Below, in pieces: positions 34,974-43,597 of a DNA stretch of 64,000 nt. How positions within the stretch are numbered: the stretch's first letter is position 1; every line of letters begins with the position of its first letter. The notes under the pieces are model-generated. The model did not search any database, was not told the DNA's origin, and saw only the letters and a list, made by a program, of their open reading frames with translations. Source of the DNA: an uncultured Bacilli bacterium. GTDB lineage: Bacteria > Bacillota_I > Bacilli_A > RF39 > UBA660. The stretch covers positions 124,001-188,000 of the forward strand of contig CAKOJR010000004.1 of NCBI GenBank assembly GCA_934090735.1. Direction: 5' to 3'. Position numbers and translations under genes: made by a program.

Positions 34974-35864
34974 CTAGTATTTTCCGTGGGGATGAGCATT
35001 TAAATACGTATTTCTAATAACCTCATTTGTAAGGTGTGTGTAAATACTTGTTGTATTCAAATTTGCATGCCCTAAAAGTTCCTGCACACTCCTTATATCA
35101 CATCCTTCATTTAAAAGCATAGTCGCAAAAGTATGCCTAAAAGTATGTGGCGTTACCCTAGTATTTATAGAGCATTTCTTTATAATTTCCTCTATAATAT
35201 ACCTAATACCCCGATCAGTAAGTTTTCCCCCATTATTATTAATAAGTAAATAAGGTGAATACTTACCATTTAATAAAATACCCCTACTATCTTTAAGATA
35301 ATAATACAGTTTAGTTTTAGTGTTATCTCTATAATAAACTATCCTCTCCTTATTTCCCTTACCAATTACCCTTATTTCATTATTTTTTAAATCCATATCA
35401 TCTATCTTAATATCAGATAATTCACTAACACGGAGTCCAGTAGAAAGCAAAAGTTCTATAATAAGTGCATTTCTTAAAGTAAGTGGTTTATCATCGTCTA
35501 ATGTCTTTAACATTTCCTCAAAATCACTATATTTAAAATAATTAGGTAGTCTCTTCTCCGTCTTAAGATTATTTACAAGCTCAAAAGGATTCACATCAGT
35601 TATATCTTTTTTTATTAAATAATTATAAAAACTTCTTAATGAACTAAGTAACCTATTTATTGACGTACTTTTATAACCGCTTTTCTGTGCATTAATTACA
35701 TACAAACTAACATCATCATAAGAAAGTTTAAGATAATCAAGTTTTTTTAACTCACAATAATCTTTAAGATGATCCAAATCTATTTCATAATTTTTTATCG
35801 TTTTATCAGAATACTTTCTTTCAAACTCTAAATAATCCAAAAATTCTTTAATTCTGTCTTCCAT
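34974..35864 (-). CDS. XerC/XerD-type tyrosine recombinase
   Basis: 296 residues with the XerC/D size and layout: N-terminal SAM-like core-binding domain (FLDYLEFERKYSDKTIKNYE) and catalytic domain with the nucleophile pocket Arg in STGLRVSEL, Lys in VIGKGNKERIV, HTFRHTFATMLLNEG (His-x-x-Arg), ELLGHANLNTTSIYTH with His and the catalytic Tyr. Probably resolves chromosome dimers at dif. The ATG at 35864 has GAGG 9 bases upstream. No integrase-linked element (att site, phage gene) is seen, so I call it housekeeping. I cannot assign C versus D. Confidence 0.9.
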   Translation of the reverse strand: MEDRIKEFLDYLEFERKYSDKTIKNYEIDLDHLKDYCELKKLDYLKLSYDDVSLYVINAQKSGYKSTSINRLLSSLRSFYNYLIKKDITDVNPFELVNNLKTEKRLPNYFKYSDFEEMLKTLDDDKPLTLRNALIIELLLSTGLRVSELSDIKIDDMDLKNNEIRVIGKGNKERIVYYRDNTKTKLYYYLKDSRGILLNGKYSPYLLINNNGGKLTDRGIRYIIEEIIKKCSINTRVTPHTFRHTFATMLLNEGCDIRSVQELLGHANLNTTSIYTHLTNEVIRNTYLNAHPHGKY

Positions 35865-35913
35865 ACCATTTATCCTCACTAAAATTATAATTTATTTTAC
35901 CCCTTAAAACAAG

Positions 35914-35934
35914 AAAAAAGCCACAAACGTGGCT
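35914..35934 (-). terminator. Terminator of the surface protein gene
   Basis: Minus-strand GCCAC-GTTT-GTGGC followed by six Ts, overlapping the stop codon. Confidence 0.85.
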
Positions 35935-37840
35935 AATTAATAATAAAAGGATCTTCACTTGTACCAGAACCAGTAACTTTAACAGTAGAAACTAGTGATA
36001 TTGATGGCCTTATAAATTGCGTATTATCAACGTAATCCATATTTAAGCCAGCTTCTAGAGCAAAACACCAAATACTAGCAAAATTTTCAATATACATATA
36101 TGGTGTCAAAGTATACCAATTTGCATATGCATTCTCATTAAGATACATATTAGGAGCATTTGAGGCAATTAAACTACCAGCAAAAACAGCCTCATCAGCA
36201 GAAAGTAGTCCAATTTTACCGCTTACCTTACTTAATTCATTACTACACTTCAAACTTGGTCCAGAACCACCAATATTCCGATCGGAAGAATACATTCTCT
36301 GCGTAAACCCATAATATGTTGTATTATTACCATATCCAAGCTCTGAAACCTTTATATCCCCATCATAATATTTAGGATCGGTTACAACACTTTTATCATT
36401 ACACCATACTGTATCTGCTATTTTACTATCATATGCTCTTAAATATCTAGTATACCATGCACCCAAAGTATTAAGTATTACACTTGTATTAGTTTTAGCA
36501 TGTGCACTTTCATAATCACTAGCACCGGTAGCTCCATACATAAGTCCAATATAAGCATTATCATCTTTATTTTGATTAAATACACCTGTTCCAATAAAGG
36601 CAGCGTTATAATCATTATTATCTGCAGAACATGGATTACTAGCACCACTACTATTATTATTGTGAAGCACTAATTTAATAGTGCCATCACCAGCAATTCT
36701 CACTATTCGCCAGCATTTATTAGCAAAATTTACATAATTATTTTTTACGGCTCCTCTATAATAATAAGACGTTCCATAATCATCAGCCGTACTAGCTAAA
36801 ATAGCTTCTGTTCTATTTTTATTTGAAGCTATCTCTTTAAAAGAAAGATCTTCAGCTGTAGCTCCAGTTACATAATAAACTTTATCTAATTCTTTTGTAT
36901 TAACCATCTTATTTGCAGTATCAGAACCAGCATCTCCCAAAAAAGGTGAAACTATATATTTACCGACTAAACTAGAATATGAATTTGCATAAGTATCAGA
37001 AGTAACACCAACTCCAGTTAAATTAAATTTAGTGCCATTTGCTTCCCATCCAGTTCCGTAGGTTATATAGTAATTTGCATACTCTGAATCTACACCACTA
37101 CCACCTTCTGATGTAACATCTGATTCCTTATAAGCACTTACCTCTAATCCTGGAATAGAAACAGAAGTAACTATTCTGTTCATTCCTCTTAACGAAGCAA
37201 TCATCGTGCCTTTAGGAGCGGTATACCAATTATCAGGTGCTTTTGCATTATCTGCTTGACTCTTTACAACTATCTTCCCAGCCCATGTTTTATCTAATCC
37301 TTGTTCTAGACTTGTTGCACTATCCATCCAAATTCTTAAATCATAACTAAGCTCTTCGTTAGCATCCAAAATAGTTTCAATAATCACATAACCATTTCTG
37401 CCATTTTCTAGATCCGTCAAAGACTGATTAGCTAATATTACAGGTAAATTGTCAGTTGTACCTTTAGGTGAAACATTCACCTTTAAATAATCATCTTTCA
37501 AATAAGAAGAACTTGTACTCATTCTGTAAGTACTATCTATCGTTATATAAGCATTAACGTAAGTATCACAATTATTTTTTAAAGTAAAAGTAAATGGCGT
37601 CTGTTTTAGTCCATCTTCATCACTTATTGGGAAAGCATCTGTAAGTACTATTTTAGAAGTATCTTCAGTTAAACTTGTACTAAAACAAGTCCTAGTAGCT
37701 ATTGTATTATTTGCACTTTGACTTAAATAGAGTCTAAACCACGCATAAGTAACTCCCAATAAACATACAACGGTTATTAAAAGTGCATAATATATTTTTA
37801 GTTTCTTTTTTCTTTTATCAGTATCAGCATCTAGATTCAT
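35933..37840 (-). CDS. Large surface protein, paralogue of the one at 62475-64000
   Basis: 635 residues. A basic N-terminus and one helix (about 14-34, LLITVVCLLGVTYAWF) anchor or export it. The next domain (to ~210) resembles TasA/camelysin-like beta proteins. A linker and a C-terminal domain follow, with NNYVNFANKCWRIVRI, GLMYGATGASDYESAHA and KIGLLSADEAVFAG; the end resembles the DUF6273/C-type-lectin-like fold (WYTLTPYMY ... FIRPSISLVS). The last residues GSGTSEDPFIIN are the family's tail. It lacks LPxTG. Codon use is uniform to the end, unlike the paralogue. A strong promoter lies upstream. Confidence 0.7.
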   Translation of the reverse strand: MNLDADTDKRKKKLKIYYALLITVVCLLGVTYAWFRLYLSQSANNTIATRTCFSTSLTEDTSKIVLTDAFPISDEDGLKQTPFTFTLKNNCDTYVNAYITIDSTYRMSTSSSYLKDDYLKVNVSPKGTTDNLPVILANQSLTDLENGRNGYVIIETILDANEELSYDLRIWMDSATSLEQGLDKTWAGKIVVKSQADNAKAPDNWYTAPKGTMIASLRGMNRIVTSVSIPGLEVSAYKESDVTSEGGSGVDSEYANYYITYGTGWEANGTKFNLTGVGVTSDTYANSYSSLVGKYIVSPFLGDAGSDTANKMVNTKELDKVYYVTGATAEDLSFKEIASNKNRTEAILASTADDYGTSYYYRGAVKNNYVNFANKCWRIVRIAGDGTIKLVLHNNNSSGASNPCSADNNDYNAAFIGTGVFNQNKDDNAYIGLMYGATGASDYESAHAKTNTSVILNTLGAWYTRYLRAYDSKIADTVWCNDKSVVTDPKYYDGDIKVSELGYGNNTTYYGFTQRMYSSDRNIGGSGPSLKCSNELSKVSGKIGLLSADEAVFAGSLIASNAPNMYLNENAYANWYTLTPYMYIENFASIWCFALEAGLNMDYVDNTQFIRPSISLVSTVKVTGSGTSEDPFIIN

Positions 37841-37863
37841 TTTCTCACTATCTTTCCATTAAA

Positions 37864-37892
37864 ATTATATAATACTCACCCGTCAATATCAA
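37864..37892 (-). promoter_or_regulatory. Promoter of the surface protein gene
   Basis: Minus-strand TTGATA, 17-base spacer, TATAAT, about 24 bases before the start codon. Confidence 0.7.
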
Positions 37893-37900
37893 GATTTATC

Positions 37901-37941
37901 ACGTACTCTAAATACAACTTTACAATTGCTATTTAGTACGT
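37901..37941. repeat. Inverted repeat upstream of the surface protein promoter
   Basis: ACGTACTCTAAATA and TATTTAGTACGT pair over 12 bases with a two-base bulge around a 15-base loop, just upstream of the -35. It may be an operator or a transcript hairpin. Confidence 0.45.
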
Positions 37942-37992
37942 TGACAATTAAATAATTATCTTTTATTAATACATTCTTATTATTGCCTAAAA

Positions 37993-38016
37993 TAAAAAAA
38001 AGATAACTTTCGTTAT
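37993..38016 (-). terminator. Terminator of the gene at 38022
   Basis: Minus-strand GATAAC-GAAA-GTTATC followed by eight Ts, with a stable GNRA-type loop. Confidence 0.85.
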
Positions 38017-38021
38017 CATAT

Positions 38022-38792
38022 TCATAAACAAGTTTGCCCTTTTCTTTTTTCCCACTCTTCTTCTTTAAATAATTCTTCAGCTTCTATTGCTTCCTCTAAA
38101 GCCTTACCAGTTAATCCTGGATTATACCTAACAATATCATCTACATCCAAAAACTCCTCATAATCAGAGTCTTTCAAATATTGTGGTCTAAATGAAACCT
38201 TTAAACTTTTTGGAGTAACATAATCTATCATAAACATAGCAAGTGTAGCAAATACTTTAGGTGATCCAAGCAAAATTTTAAGAGAATATCTTACACACCT
38301 TTCATATTCCTCTGCAGCATCTCTTTCATATTCGTGATTTTCATTATTATAATTATAAATATAAGACAAGTAACCATGTAAAAAAGTATCAGTTTGATAA
38401 TTCTTTAAAAAACCAAATTCTTTTTTTAATTTTTCGACAAATTCATTATCTCTAAACTTTTTAATTACTAAATTCCCTAAAGTTTCCTTATTAAAATAAA
38501 CCTTAGTGCAAGATACCAAAGGAATATCACTATGAGGTATCTTTTGATAAAAATCTTTACCATATTTATTCTTTCTTTGAATTACAATCCTAAAATTGGG
38601 AGTAGCATCATCACTTACCAATTCCTTTTCTAAAAGATAATCTAACATATCCTCTGGAGTATCAAAATTATTATAAAAACTAATTATATTTAAAATTTTC
38701 CCCGAAGACATATTTGCAAAAAATGGTAACCCACTTAAATCAATCTTAACCTCTTTTCCATTTCTAGTTAAATAAACTAAATGATACTTCAC
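38022..38792 (-). CDS. Hypothetical protein
   Basis: About 256 residues, soluble. The N-terminal part is beta-rich (KYHLVYLTRNGKEVKIDLSG), the middle charged and helical (EYERDAAEEYERCVRYSLKI), the C-terminus acidic. No recognised motif. I take GTG 38792 because GAGGTGG precedes it at proper spacing; a GTG three codons upstream overlaps that site. It has its own terminator and is flanked by surface-protein genes, with no clear partner. Confidence 0.5.
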   Translation of the reverse strand: MKYHLVYLTRNGKEVKIDLSGLPFFANMSSGKILNIISFYNNFDTPEDMLDYLLEKELVSDDATPNFRIVIQRKNKYGKDFYQKIPHSDIPLVSCTKVYFNKETLGNLVIKKFRDNEFVEKLKKEFGFLKNYQTDTFLHGYLSYIYNYNNENHEYERDAAEEYERCVRYSLKILLGSPKVFATLAMFMIDYVTPKSLKVSFRPQYLKDSDYEEFLDVDDIVRYNPGLTGKALEEAIEAEELFKEEEWEKRKGQTCL

Positions 38793-38826
38793 AAAACCCA
38801 CCTCAACAAAATCTTAACATTAAAAG

Positions 38827-38854
38827 AAAAAAATGTAAAGTTAATTACATTTTT
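38827..38854 (-). terminator. Terminator of the cadherin-like surface protein gene
   Basis: Minus-strand AAAATGTAA and TTTACATTTT-type arms followed by Ts, overlapping the stop codon. Confidence 0.65.
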
Positions 38855-40356
38855 AATACCTCAACATTAGGTTTACTAGCTTCCTTTGTAGTTTTTTTAC
38901 CACTAACAGGTGTCTTTTTTACAACAGTTGTTTTTGGTACTTTCTTTTTCTTCTTAGACTTATCAATAACAATTAAAGCAACTAAGATAATTAATACCAC
39001 GCCAGCACCAATAATAAAATATAATCTAAATGACTCAAAAAAAGTTTCTTTCGTTATATTAATTTTGTAAGAAATAAGCGTTCCGTCCTCAGCTTGAACA
39101 TCAACTTTTATAACACTACCATTTTTAATATCGGTATTTCCAGTAATTACATATTTTGCATTTTGATCATTTGGAGTAGCCGTTACAGCAATTGTACTAA
39201 CATTATATTTTACCTTTAATTCATAAACAGTTTGCGTTGGTGAAAAATTAATATTATAACCAGCCAAAGCTAACGTTTTTAAACTAGCATCATTGCTCTC
39301 ATCTTTAATCTCTTCGCCCTCATTTAATCTAATTACTTTTAATGTATAAGTTGAAGTTAATGTGCCATCAGTAAGCTTAATTTCGAAGTTATTTTCTCCA
39401 ACTTCTAAACTTAAATTTTCTGGATATTCAACTTTAACGCCATCATTTGCAGCTTCCGCTGTTAATTTTAAAGATTCAACATCATATAAAACTTTTAATT
39501 CATAGTTAGTTTTGAACTTACTAAAATCAATTTTTTGATTTTCAATATTTAGTGACTTCAAATACAGTTTCATATCAGAAACACTTGTAGTAGTTGTTGT
39601 TGCCTGTTTTGTAGTTGTTGTTGTTTTACTGCCACCAGATTTAGTAGTAGTTGTCGTCGTCTTAGTAGTTGTTGTCCCATCTATCCAGCAAGCATAAAGT
39701 GTTACATCCTTTTTCACTGAATAAGTTGACTTACTACCGGTTGTACATGTCTTAGTGCTTCCCCAACCAGTAAATGTTTTTCCCTCATAAGTAGGTTCTT
39801 TAAGCTTACTCAAGTTAACACTACACTTATCACTATTACTTTTAGTAGTACATGATAAAACGTCATATGTTCCTGTACCACCATTAACATCCAAAATCAC
39901 TTTAAATGTTTTAGATGCCACTGTTGTTGTAGTAGGTTTTGGAGTAAGTGTTACTAATCTTTTGATATCAGATTTAGAAGATTCAGTCCCATCACTATAA
40001 ACATAAAATGAATCCTTAATTGTAATCTCAATAGTAGTATCGCTAGCTACTTCCTGAGTACTAAAATGAAGGTAACCAATAATATCAGCTCCGACATCTT
40101 TTTCATTTTTCAAATACAATCCATTTTCCGCACTTAAATTAGTATAAGTTCCACCATAAATACCAACATACTTTACCGTCGCTGGTACATCAAGTGATCC
40201 AGACACTGTTTTATATTTATCCGTAACTTCCAGTGCACAAGATAAAGTATTACCACCAACAATACTATTTGGGCAAATCAAATGAACTTCTGCGTTAACA
40301 ATTTTAGGTATTACCATTAAACAAAAAACTGTTAAAAAATATTTTAATTTTCTCAT
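38845..40356 (-). CDS. Surface protein with InlB-type repeat and cadherin-like beta-sandwich domains
   Basis: 503 residues. Signal peptide (MRKLKYFLTVFCLMVIPKIV), a cohesin-like N-terminal region with a cysteine pair, one Listeria-Bacteroides (Flg_new/InlB B) repeat (FKVILDVNGGTGTY ... VTLYACW), a threonine-rich linker of about 30 residues, two cadherin-like beta-sandwich domains (KLYLKSLNIENQKIDFS and LKTLALAGYNINFSPTQ, each ending in 'SYTLKV/SYKINI'), a C-terminal helix (YFIIGAGVVLIILVALIVID) and a long basic cytoplasmic tail. The layout is that of a membrane-anchored adhesin-like protein. Binding partner unknown. The basic tail rather than an LPxTG signal anchors it. Confidence 0.78.
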   Translation of the reverse strand: MRKLKYFLTVFCLMVIPKIVNAEVHLICPNSIVGGNTLSCALEVTDKYKTVSGSLDVPATVKYVGIYGGTYTNLSAENGLYLKNEKDVGADIIGYLHFSTQEVASDTTIEITIKDSFYVYSDGTESSKSDIKRLVTLTPKPTTTTVASKTFKVILDVNGGTGTYDVLSCTTKSNSDKCSVNLSKLKEPTYEGKTFTGWGSTKTCTTGSKSTYSVKKDVTLYACWIDGTTTTKTTTTTTKSGGSKTTTTTKQATTTTTSVSDMKLYLKSLNIENQKIDFSKFKTNYELKVLYDVESLKLTAEAANDGVKVEYPENLSLEVGENNFEIKLTDGTLTSTYTLKVIRLNEGEEIKDESNDASLKTLALAGYNINFSPTQTVYELKVKYNVSTIAVTATPNDQNAKYVITGNTDIKNGSVIKVDVQAEDGTLISYKINITKETFFESFRLYFIIGAGVVLIILVALIVIDKSKKKKKVPKTTVVKKTPVSGKKTTKEASKPNVEVLKM

Positions 40357-40420
40357 AATTACGCCTTCCTATTCTAAAAATATTTTAGCATAAGTTTTTA
40401 TGAAAAACAATGTATTTTTA

Positions 40421-40448
40421 AAAATTAAAAACCAGATATTCTCTGGTT
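40421..40448 (-). terminator. Terminator of the gene at 40452
   Basis: Minus-strand AACCAGA-GAATA-TCTGGTT followed by TTT AA TTTT. Confidence 0.7.
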
Positions 40449-40451
40449 GTA

Positions 40452-41360
40452 TTATTTATTATTTCCTTTAAACAAACTCTTTACTAGACCCTTAACGCGT
40501 TTTGTCTCTTTATTGGGAATTTTTTTAACAGCCCAATATGAACGTTCTTCACCATTTCTATCAGTATAAGTTTCTAAAACCTCTTCCCATCTTTCTCCAC
40601 CAGTATAGTCCCTATTTAAAATTTCATCAATCTGATCAGTAGACAAAGTAAGCCCAAGTGCATCATTAAACTCATTTATAAACCTTTTTGCTCTTTCATA
40701 TCCTCTTTCAGGCACAGTATTTCTAGAATATAACAATTTAATAGCAACTAACTGTAATACCCTATGCCTTAATTCTAAATCACTATCATGATCATATATA
40801 CAAGCTCTTAGCTCAGAATAATCCAATTTATTTTTGTACTTAACATCAAAAATATGCAGTAGCTCATCCAAAGTTACACTACTAGCATTTCCTAAATACT
40901 CATCTAAATTTGAATCTCTAAATACTTCTCCTGTCATATTATCAGCCGTAAGCAAAAAGCAAGGTATCTCTAAAGGAAATCTACGCATAACTTCTTTTCT
41001 ATCTATACGCATAAAAATCTGTGGTTTTAATCCTACTTTTTTACCATTTTCATATACAGGCCTCATTCCACCACCGCTAGCTCTATACTCACACTTCATT
41101 AACCTTAATTGATTATTTGGCAGTCTTAAAAATAATTGTTCTAATCCCATAGCGTCAGATAATTCCCTAAGATTTTCAAAATCAGCATAACTTATACCAT
41201 CAGAACGTGCTAACTCTCTTTTAGGATTCTTAATCTCATACCAAGACACGATATTATTAATTAGCTCCTGTAAATCTTCTAAAGAGACAAAACAATGATA
41301 CCCATCTTTTATAGAACTTTTTAACCAACATAAAAAATTTTTATTTTTCCTAATTGGCAA
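40452..41360 (-). CDS. Hypothetical protein, probably frameshifted at its 5' end
   Basis: 302 codons from a TTG without a good RBS. It is soluble and mixed alpha/beta, with WYEIKNPKRELARSDG, SGGGMRPVYENGKKVG and ERWEEVLETYTDRNGEERSY as the clearest blocks; no known domain. Upstream in another frame lies a well-placed ATG at 41407 (GGAGG upstream) whose product MTIAEAESFYKKDTKS looks like the missing N-terminus. Adding one A to the A5 run at 41344-41348 would join the frames as LGK-NKNFLCWLKSS. So the annotated start is likely artificial and the gene either carries a one-base deletion or is phase-variable. Confidence 0.6.
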   Translation of the reverse strand: MPIRKNKNFLCWLKSSIKDGYHCFVSLEDLQELINNIVSWYEIKNPKRELARSDGISYADFENLRELSDAMGLEQLFLRLPNNQLRLMKCEYRASGGGMRPVYENGKKVGLKPQIFMRIDRKEVMRRFPLEIPCFLLTADNMTGEVFRDSNLDEYLGNASSVTLDELLHIFDVKYKNKLDYSELRACIYDHDSDLELRHRVLQLVAIKLLYSRNTVPERGYERAKRFINEFNDALGLTLSTDQIDEILNRDYTGGERWEEVLETYTDRNGEERSYWAVKKIPNKETKRVKGLVKSLFKGNNK

Positions 41361-41407
41361 CTTTTAGTATCTTTTTTATAAAAACTTTCTGCTTCCGCAA
41401 TAGTCAT
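41321..41407 (-). other. Displaced 5' fragment of the gene at 40452
   Basis: 28 codons starting MTIAEAESFYKKDTKS with RBS GGAGG 7 bases before the ATG, ending at a TAA 40 bases into the downstream frame. Probably the true start of the neighbouring gene before the frameshift. Confidence 0.55.
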
Positions 41408-41456
41408 TCCAAAACCTCCAAATATATCTTTGTTATAACACACTTTCCTAAAAATT

Positions 41457-41479
41457 AAAAAAACTAGATTTCTCTAGTT
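41457..41479 (-). terminator. Terminator of tRNA-Met
   Basis: Minus-strand AACTAGA-GAAA-TCTAGTT followed by Ts, 12 bases after the tRNA. Confidence 0.8.
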
Positions 41480-41490
41480 ACTATTCAAAG

Positions 41491-41567
41491 TGGTAGCGGC
41501 GGAGAGATTTGAACTCCCGACCTGCCGGGTATGAACCGGATGCTCTAGCCAACTGAGCTACACCGCC
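41491..41567 (-). tRNA. tRNA-Met (CAT), elongator
   Basis: 77 bases on the minus strand, starting GGCGGTGTAGCTCAGTTGG and ending GCCGCTACCA, with the acceptor stem GGCGGTG/CGCCGC-type, D loop AGCTCAGTTGGCTAGAGC, anticodon loop TTCATAC (anticodon CAT), T loop GTTCAAATC and an encoded CCA. It closely resembles the elongator tRNA-Met of Bacillus. A CAT anticodon can also belong to tRNA-Ile2, but the body favours Met. Confidence 0.93.
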
Positions 41568-41570
41568 AAA

Positions 41571-41617
41571 ACAAAACTTGCACTAATAATATATCAAATT
41601 TTTATACCTAGTGCAAG
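41571..41617 (-). terminator. Hairpin between the gene at 41627 and tRNA-Met
   Basis: Minus-strand CTTGCACTA and TAGTGCAAG arms around a 23-base AT-rich loop, followed by TTTTGTTTT. Probably ends the upstream gene just before the tRNA. Confidence 0.55.
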
Positions 41618-41626
41618 TAGTTTTAA

Positions 41627-42505
41627 TTAATTTTCTTCTTTTAAATCACTTTCCGTTAAATACTTAGTAGTATTATCCTCAAAAAATAATTTAACACTTA
41701 TCCCAATTACATAACCATATTTATTATATGTTGTAATAGAATACTGATTTGTTATCTTTTTATCAAACTTATCACCAAAATCCATTGAATTTATTTCTAA
41801 AAATTTTCCCTCATACTCATCACCATCACCTGGTACAGCTTTAGAAAATTTATAAGTATAAGTTTTATTCCAGTCTTTATCTTCTGGTGTCATAGACACA
41901 ACTTCATCATCATTTTGCTTTAAAGATAATAAAGACTCTGTTTCACTAACATTTAACACAACATCCTTACTTACCTTATTTCCGTATTTATCTTCAACAA
42001 CAATCTCTAAATTATACTTTCCAGCTTTCTCATTTAATTTAGCATAAGATTCTTTTTTATAAGAAGTCTTGCACGGCAAAGATAAATCATTACAGGTCTC
42101 TAAAAACTCATAAGGCTCAAATTCTTCATTAACTCCAACTGTAATCTCTTTTACAGTTACTTCTGGCACAGTAGTATCTTTAACAAAAATCTTTCCTTTT
42201 TTCAAAGTATCACCTTTTTTTAATTTATAACTATATTCACCTACCATATAAGTATTACCATCTTCATTTACCAAATTGTCAGGTAAACTTAAATTATATC
42301 CATCGGTTGCACCTGCCGCATAATCACTAACATTACTGCTAGGCTTAGAACCAAGCTCAATAGTAACATCATGAACCTTTATAACCTGTTTTTTATATTC
42401 CTTATAAAAATAATAACCTGCACCCAATCCAGCAATTACAAGGATTATCACAATAATTGTCACCCATTTCGGATTAGACTCCTCAAAATAAAAATCCTGA
42501 TCCAT
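41627..42505 (-). CDS. Membrane-anchored extracytoplasmic protein, unknown
   Basis: 292 residues. One N-terminal helix (about 15-33, VTIIVIILVIAGLGAGYYFY) then a long beta-rich extracellular part with Ig-like features: GKIFVKDTTVPEVTVKEITV and GKYNLEIVVEDKYGNKVSKD recall bacterial Ig-like domains, with a cysteine pair (CNDLSLPC). RBS GAGGTGG. It begins directly after the 118-residue gene, so the pair is probably an operon. No family recognised. Confidence 0.6.
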   Translation of the reverse strand: MDQDFYFEESNPKWVTIIVIILVIAGLGAGYYFYKEYKKQVIKVHDVTIELGSKPSSNVSDYAAGATDGYNLSLPDNLVNEDGNTYMVGEYSYKLKKGDTLKKGKIFVKDTTVPEVTVKEITVGVNEEFEPYEFLETCNDLSLPCKTSYKKESYAKLNEKAGKYNLEIVVEDKYGNKVSKDVVLNVSETESLLSLKQNDDEVVSMTPEDKDWNKTYTYKFSKAVPGDGDEYEGKFLEINSMDFGDKFDKKITNQYSITTYNKYGYVIGISVKLFFEDNTTKYLTESDLKEEN

Positions 42506-42862
42506 TTATATCCACCTCGCAAAATATATATTTCTCGTATAACCATTTTCATAATTATCATACAAATTAAATATTCCTTCAATTAAACCAGTAGTAATAT
42601 CTTGTGTCGGTTCTATTCTTATATTAACACACTCCCTTTGTATTTCTTTTCTAAATAAATAATCATCTATATATTTACTAATTATTAAATCTATCTTTTC
42701 AACTTTAGCTAATTCTCTTTCATTAGTAGCATCTAAACTAAATATATACTCTTTATACAAACTTATTAACTTAGAAGATATAGCATCATCTTCATATATT
42801 TCAAAATCTAATATCTTATAAAAATGCGGGCAGTGTTTCAAAATAATCTTTTGTTTCTTCAT
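42506..42862 (-). CDS. Hypothetical protein
   Basis: 118 residues, soluble, helical and charged (SSKLISLYKEYIFSLDATN, ERELAKVEKIDLIISKYI). ATG 42862 is taken because AGGTG lies just upstream; a GTG three codons earlier overlaps it. It ends one base before the membrane protein gene at 41627-42505. Function unknown. Confidence 0.5.
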   Translation of the reverse strand: MKKQKIILKHCPHFYKILDFEIYEDDAISSKLISLYKEYIFSLDATNERELAKVEKIDLIISKYIDDYLFRKEIQRECVNIRIEPTQDITTGLIEGIFNLYDNYENGYTRNIYFARWI

Positions 42863-42900
42863 ATCTTTCACCTATCCTCTATAAAATTATAACATAAGTA

Positions 42901-42929
42901 AAAAAAAAATACACTATATTAGTGTATTT
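42901..42929 (-). terminator. Terminator of the zinc-ribbon membrane protein gene
   Basis: Minus-strand AAATACACTA / TAGTGTATTT arms and a run of Ts, overlapping the stop codon. Confidence 0.8.
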
Positions 42930-43512
42930 CATGACCACATTTTGAGCAAAACTTACCACCAGTTAGTTCAGCACCACAATTAGTACAGAACTTAGCACCA
43001 GATTTAGTACTACTATTTTCAGCAGTTTTTTTTGCTGTTTCTTTTACATTAGATGCAACACTATTAACCTTATCTTCTGAAATTACTCCATAAGGACTTA
43101 CTTCACAATCAGTAAATTTACTTGAACCAAAAGCTAAAATTGGTATAAAAACCATTGGTAATAAAGTTAAACCTATCGCATAACCAACTGGATCTTTTCC
43201 CATCTTCTTACTTAAATTATAGTAAATACAGAATTTAGTAAATAATACAATTAAACCAATAATAAATCCTAAACCAGCAGTATTTATTGATAAATAGCCA
43301 ACTAATAATATAAATATTGCCCACCATTTAATACCTGTTATTTGAATTAATACATAATCTCTATAAATAGGAACAATTCCTTCCCAGCCTTCTCTACCAC
43401 ACTTCTTATAAAGTTTCCAAGAAGCAACTAAATAAAGAACTAAAAGTGGTGAGCATATCAAAAAGACAATAATTAATGTAATTACACTTGCTGCTAATAA
43501 ACCTTCAAACAT
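42919..43512 (-). CDS. DUF5684-like membrane protein with C-terminal zinc ribbon
   Basis: 197 residues. Three or four transmembrane helices in the first ~130 (LYLVASWKLYKKCGREGWEG, PIYRDYVLIQITGIKWW, FCIYYNLSKKMGKDPVGYAI are typical of DUF5684-type proteins), then a linker and a C-terminal zinc ribbon KFCTNCGAELTGGKFCSKCG (two CxxC pairs). Zinc-ribbon membrane proteins are often sensors or protease adaptors, but the role here is unknown. ATG 43512 has AAAGGAGG upstream. It follows rpoC. Confidence 0.7.
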   Translation of the reverse strand: MFEGLLAASVITLIIVFLICSPLLVLYLVASWKLYKKCGREGWEGIVPIYRDYVLIQITGIKWWAIFILLVGYLSINTAGLGFIIGLIVLFTKFCIYYNLSKKMGKDPVGYAIGLTLLPMVFIPILAFGSSKFTDCEVSPYGVISEDKVNSVASNVKETAKKTAENSSTKSGAKFCTNCGAELTGGKFCSKCGHEIH

Positions 43513-43573
43513 CTTCACTCCTCCTTTCTAATCTACATTAAGTATATAATATTTTTTTTATGATTACAACATG

Positions 43574-43597
43574 AAAAAAGACTACTCTTCTGTAGTC
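43574..43597 (-). terminator. Terminator of rpoB-rpoC
   Basis: Minus-strand GACTAC-AGAAGA-GTAGTC followed by six Ts, overlapping the rpoC stop codon. Confidence 0.85.

Noticed and set aside
34974..35864. Integrase of a prophage or island
   Set aside because: Size and motifs fit a housekeeping XerC/D enzyme and no phage gene or att repeat is nearby.
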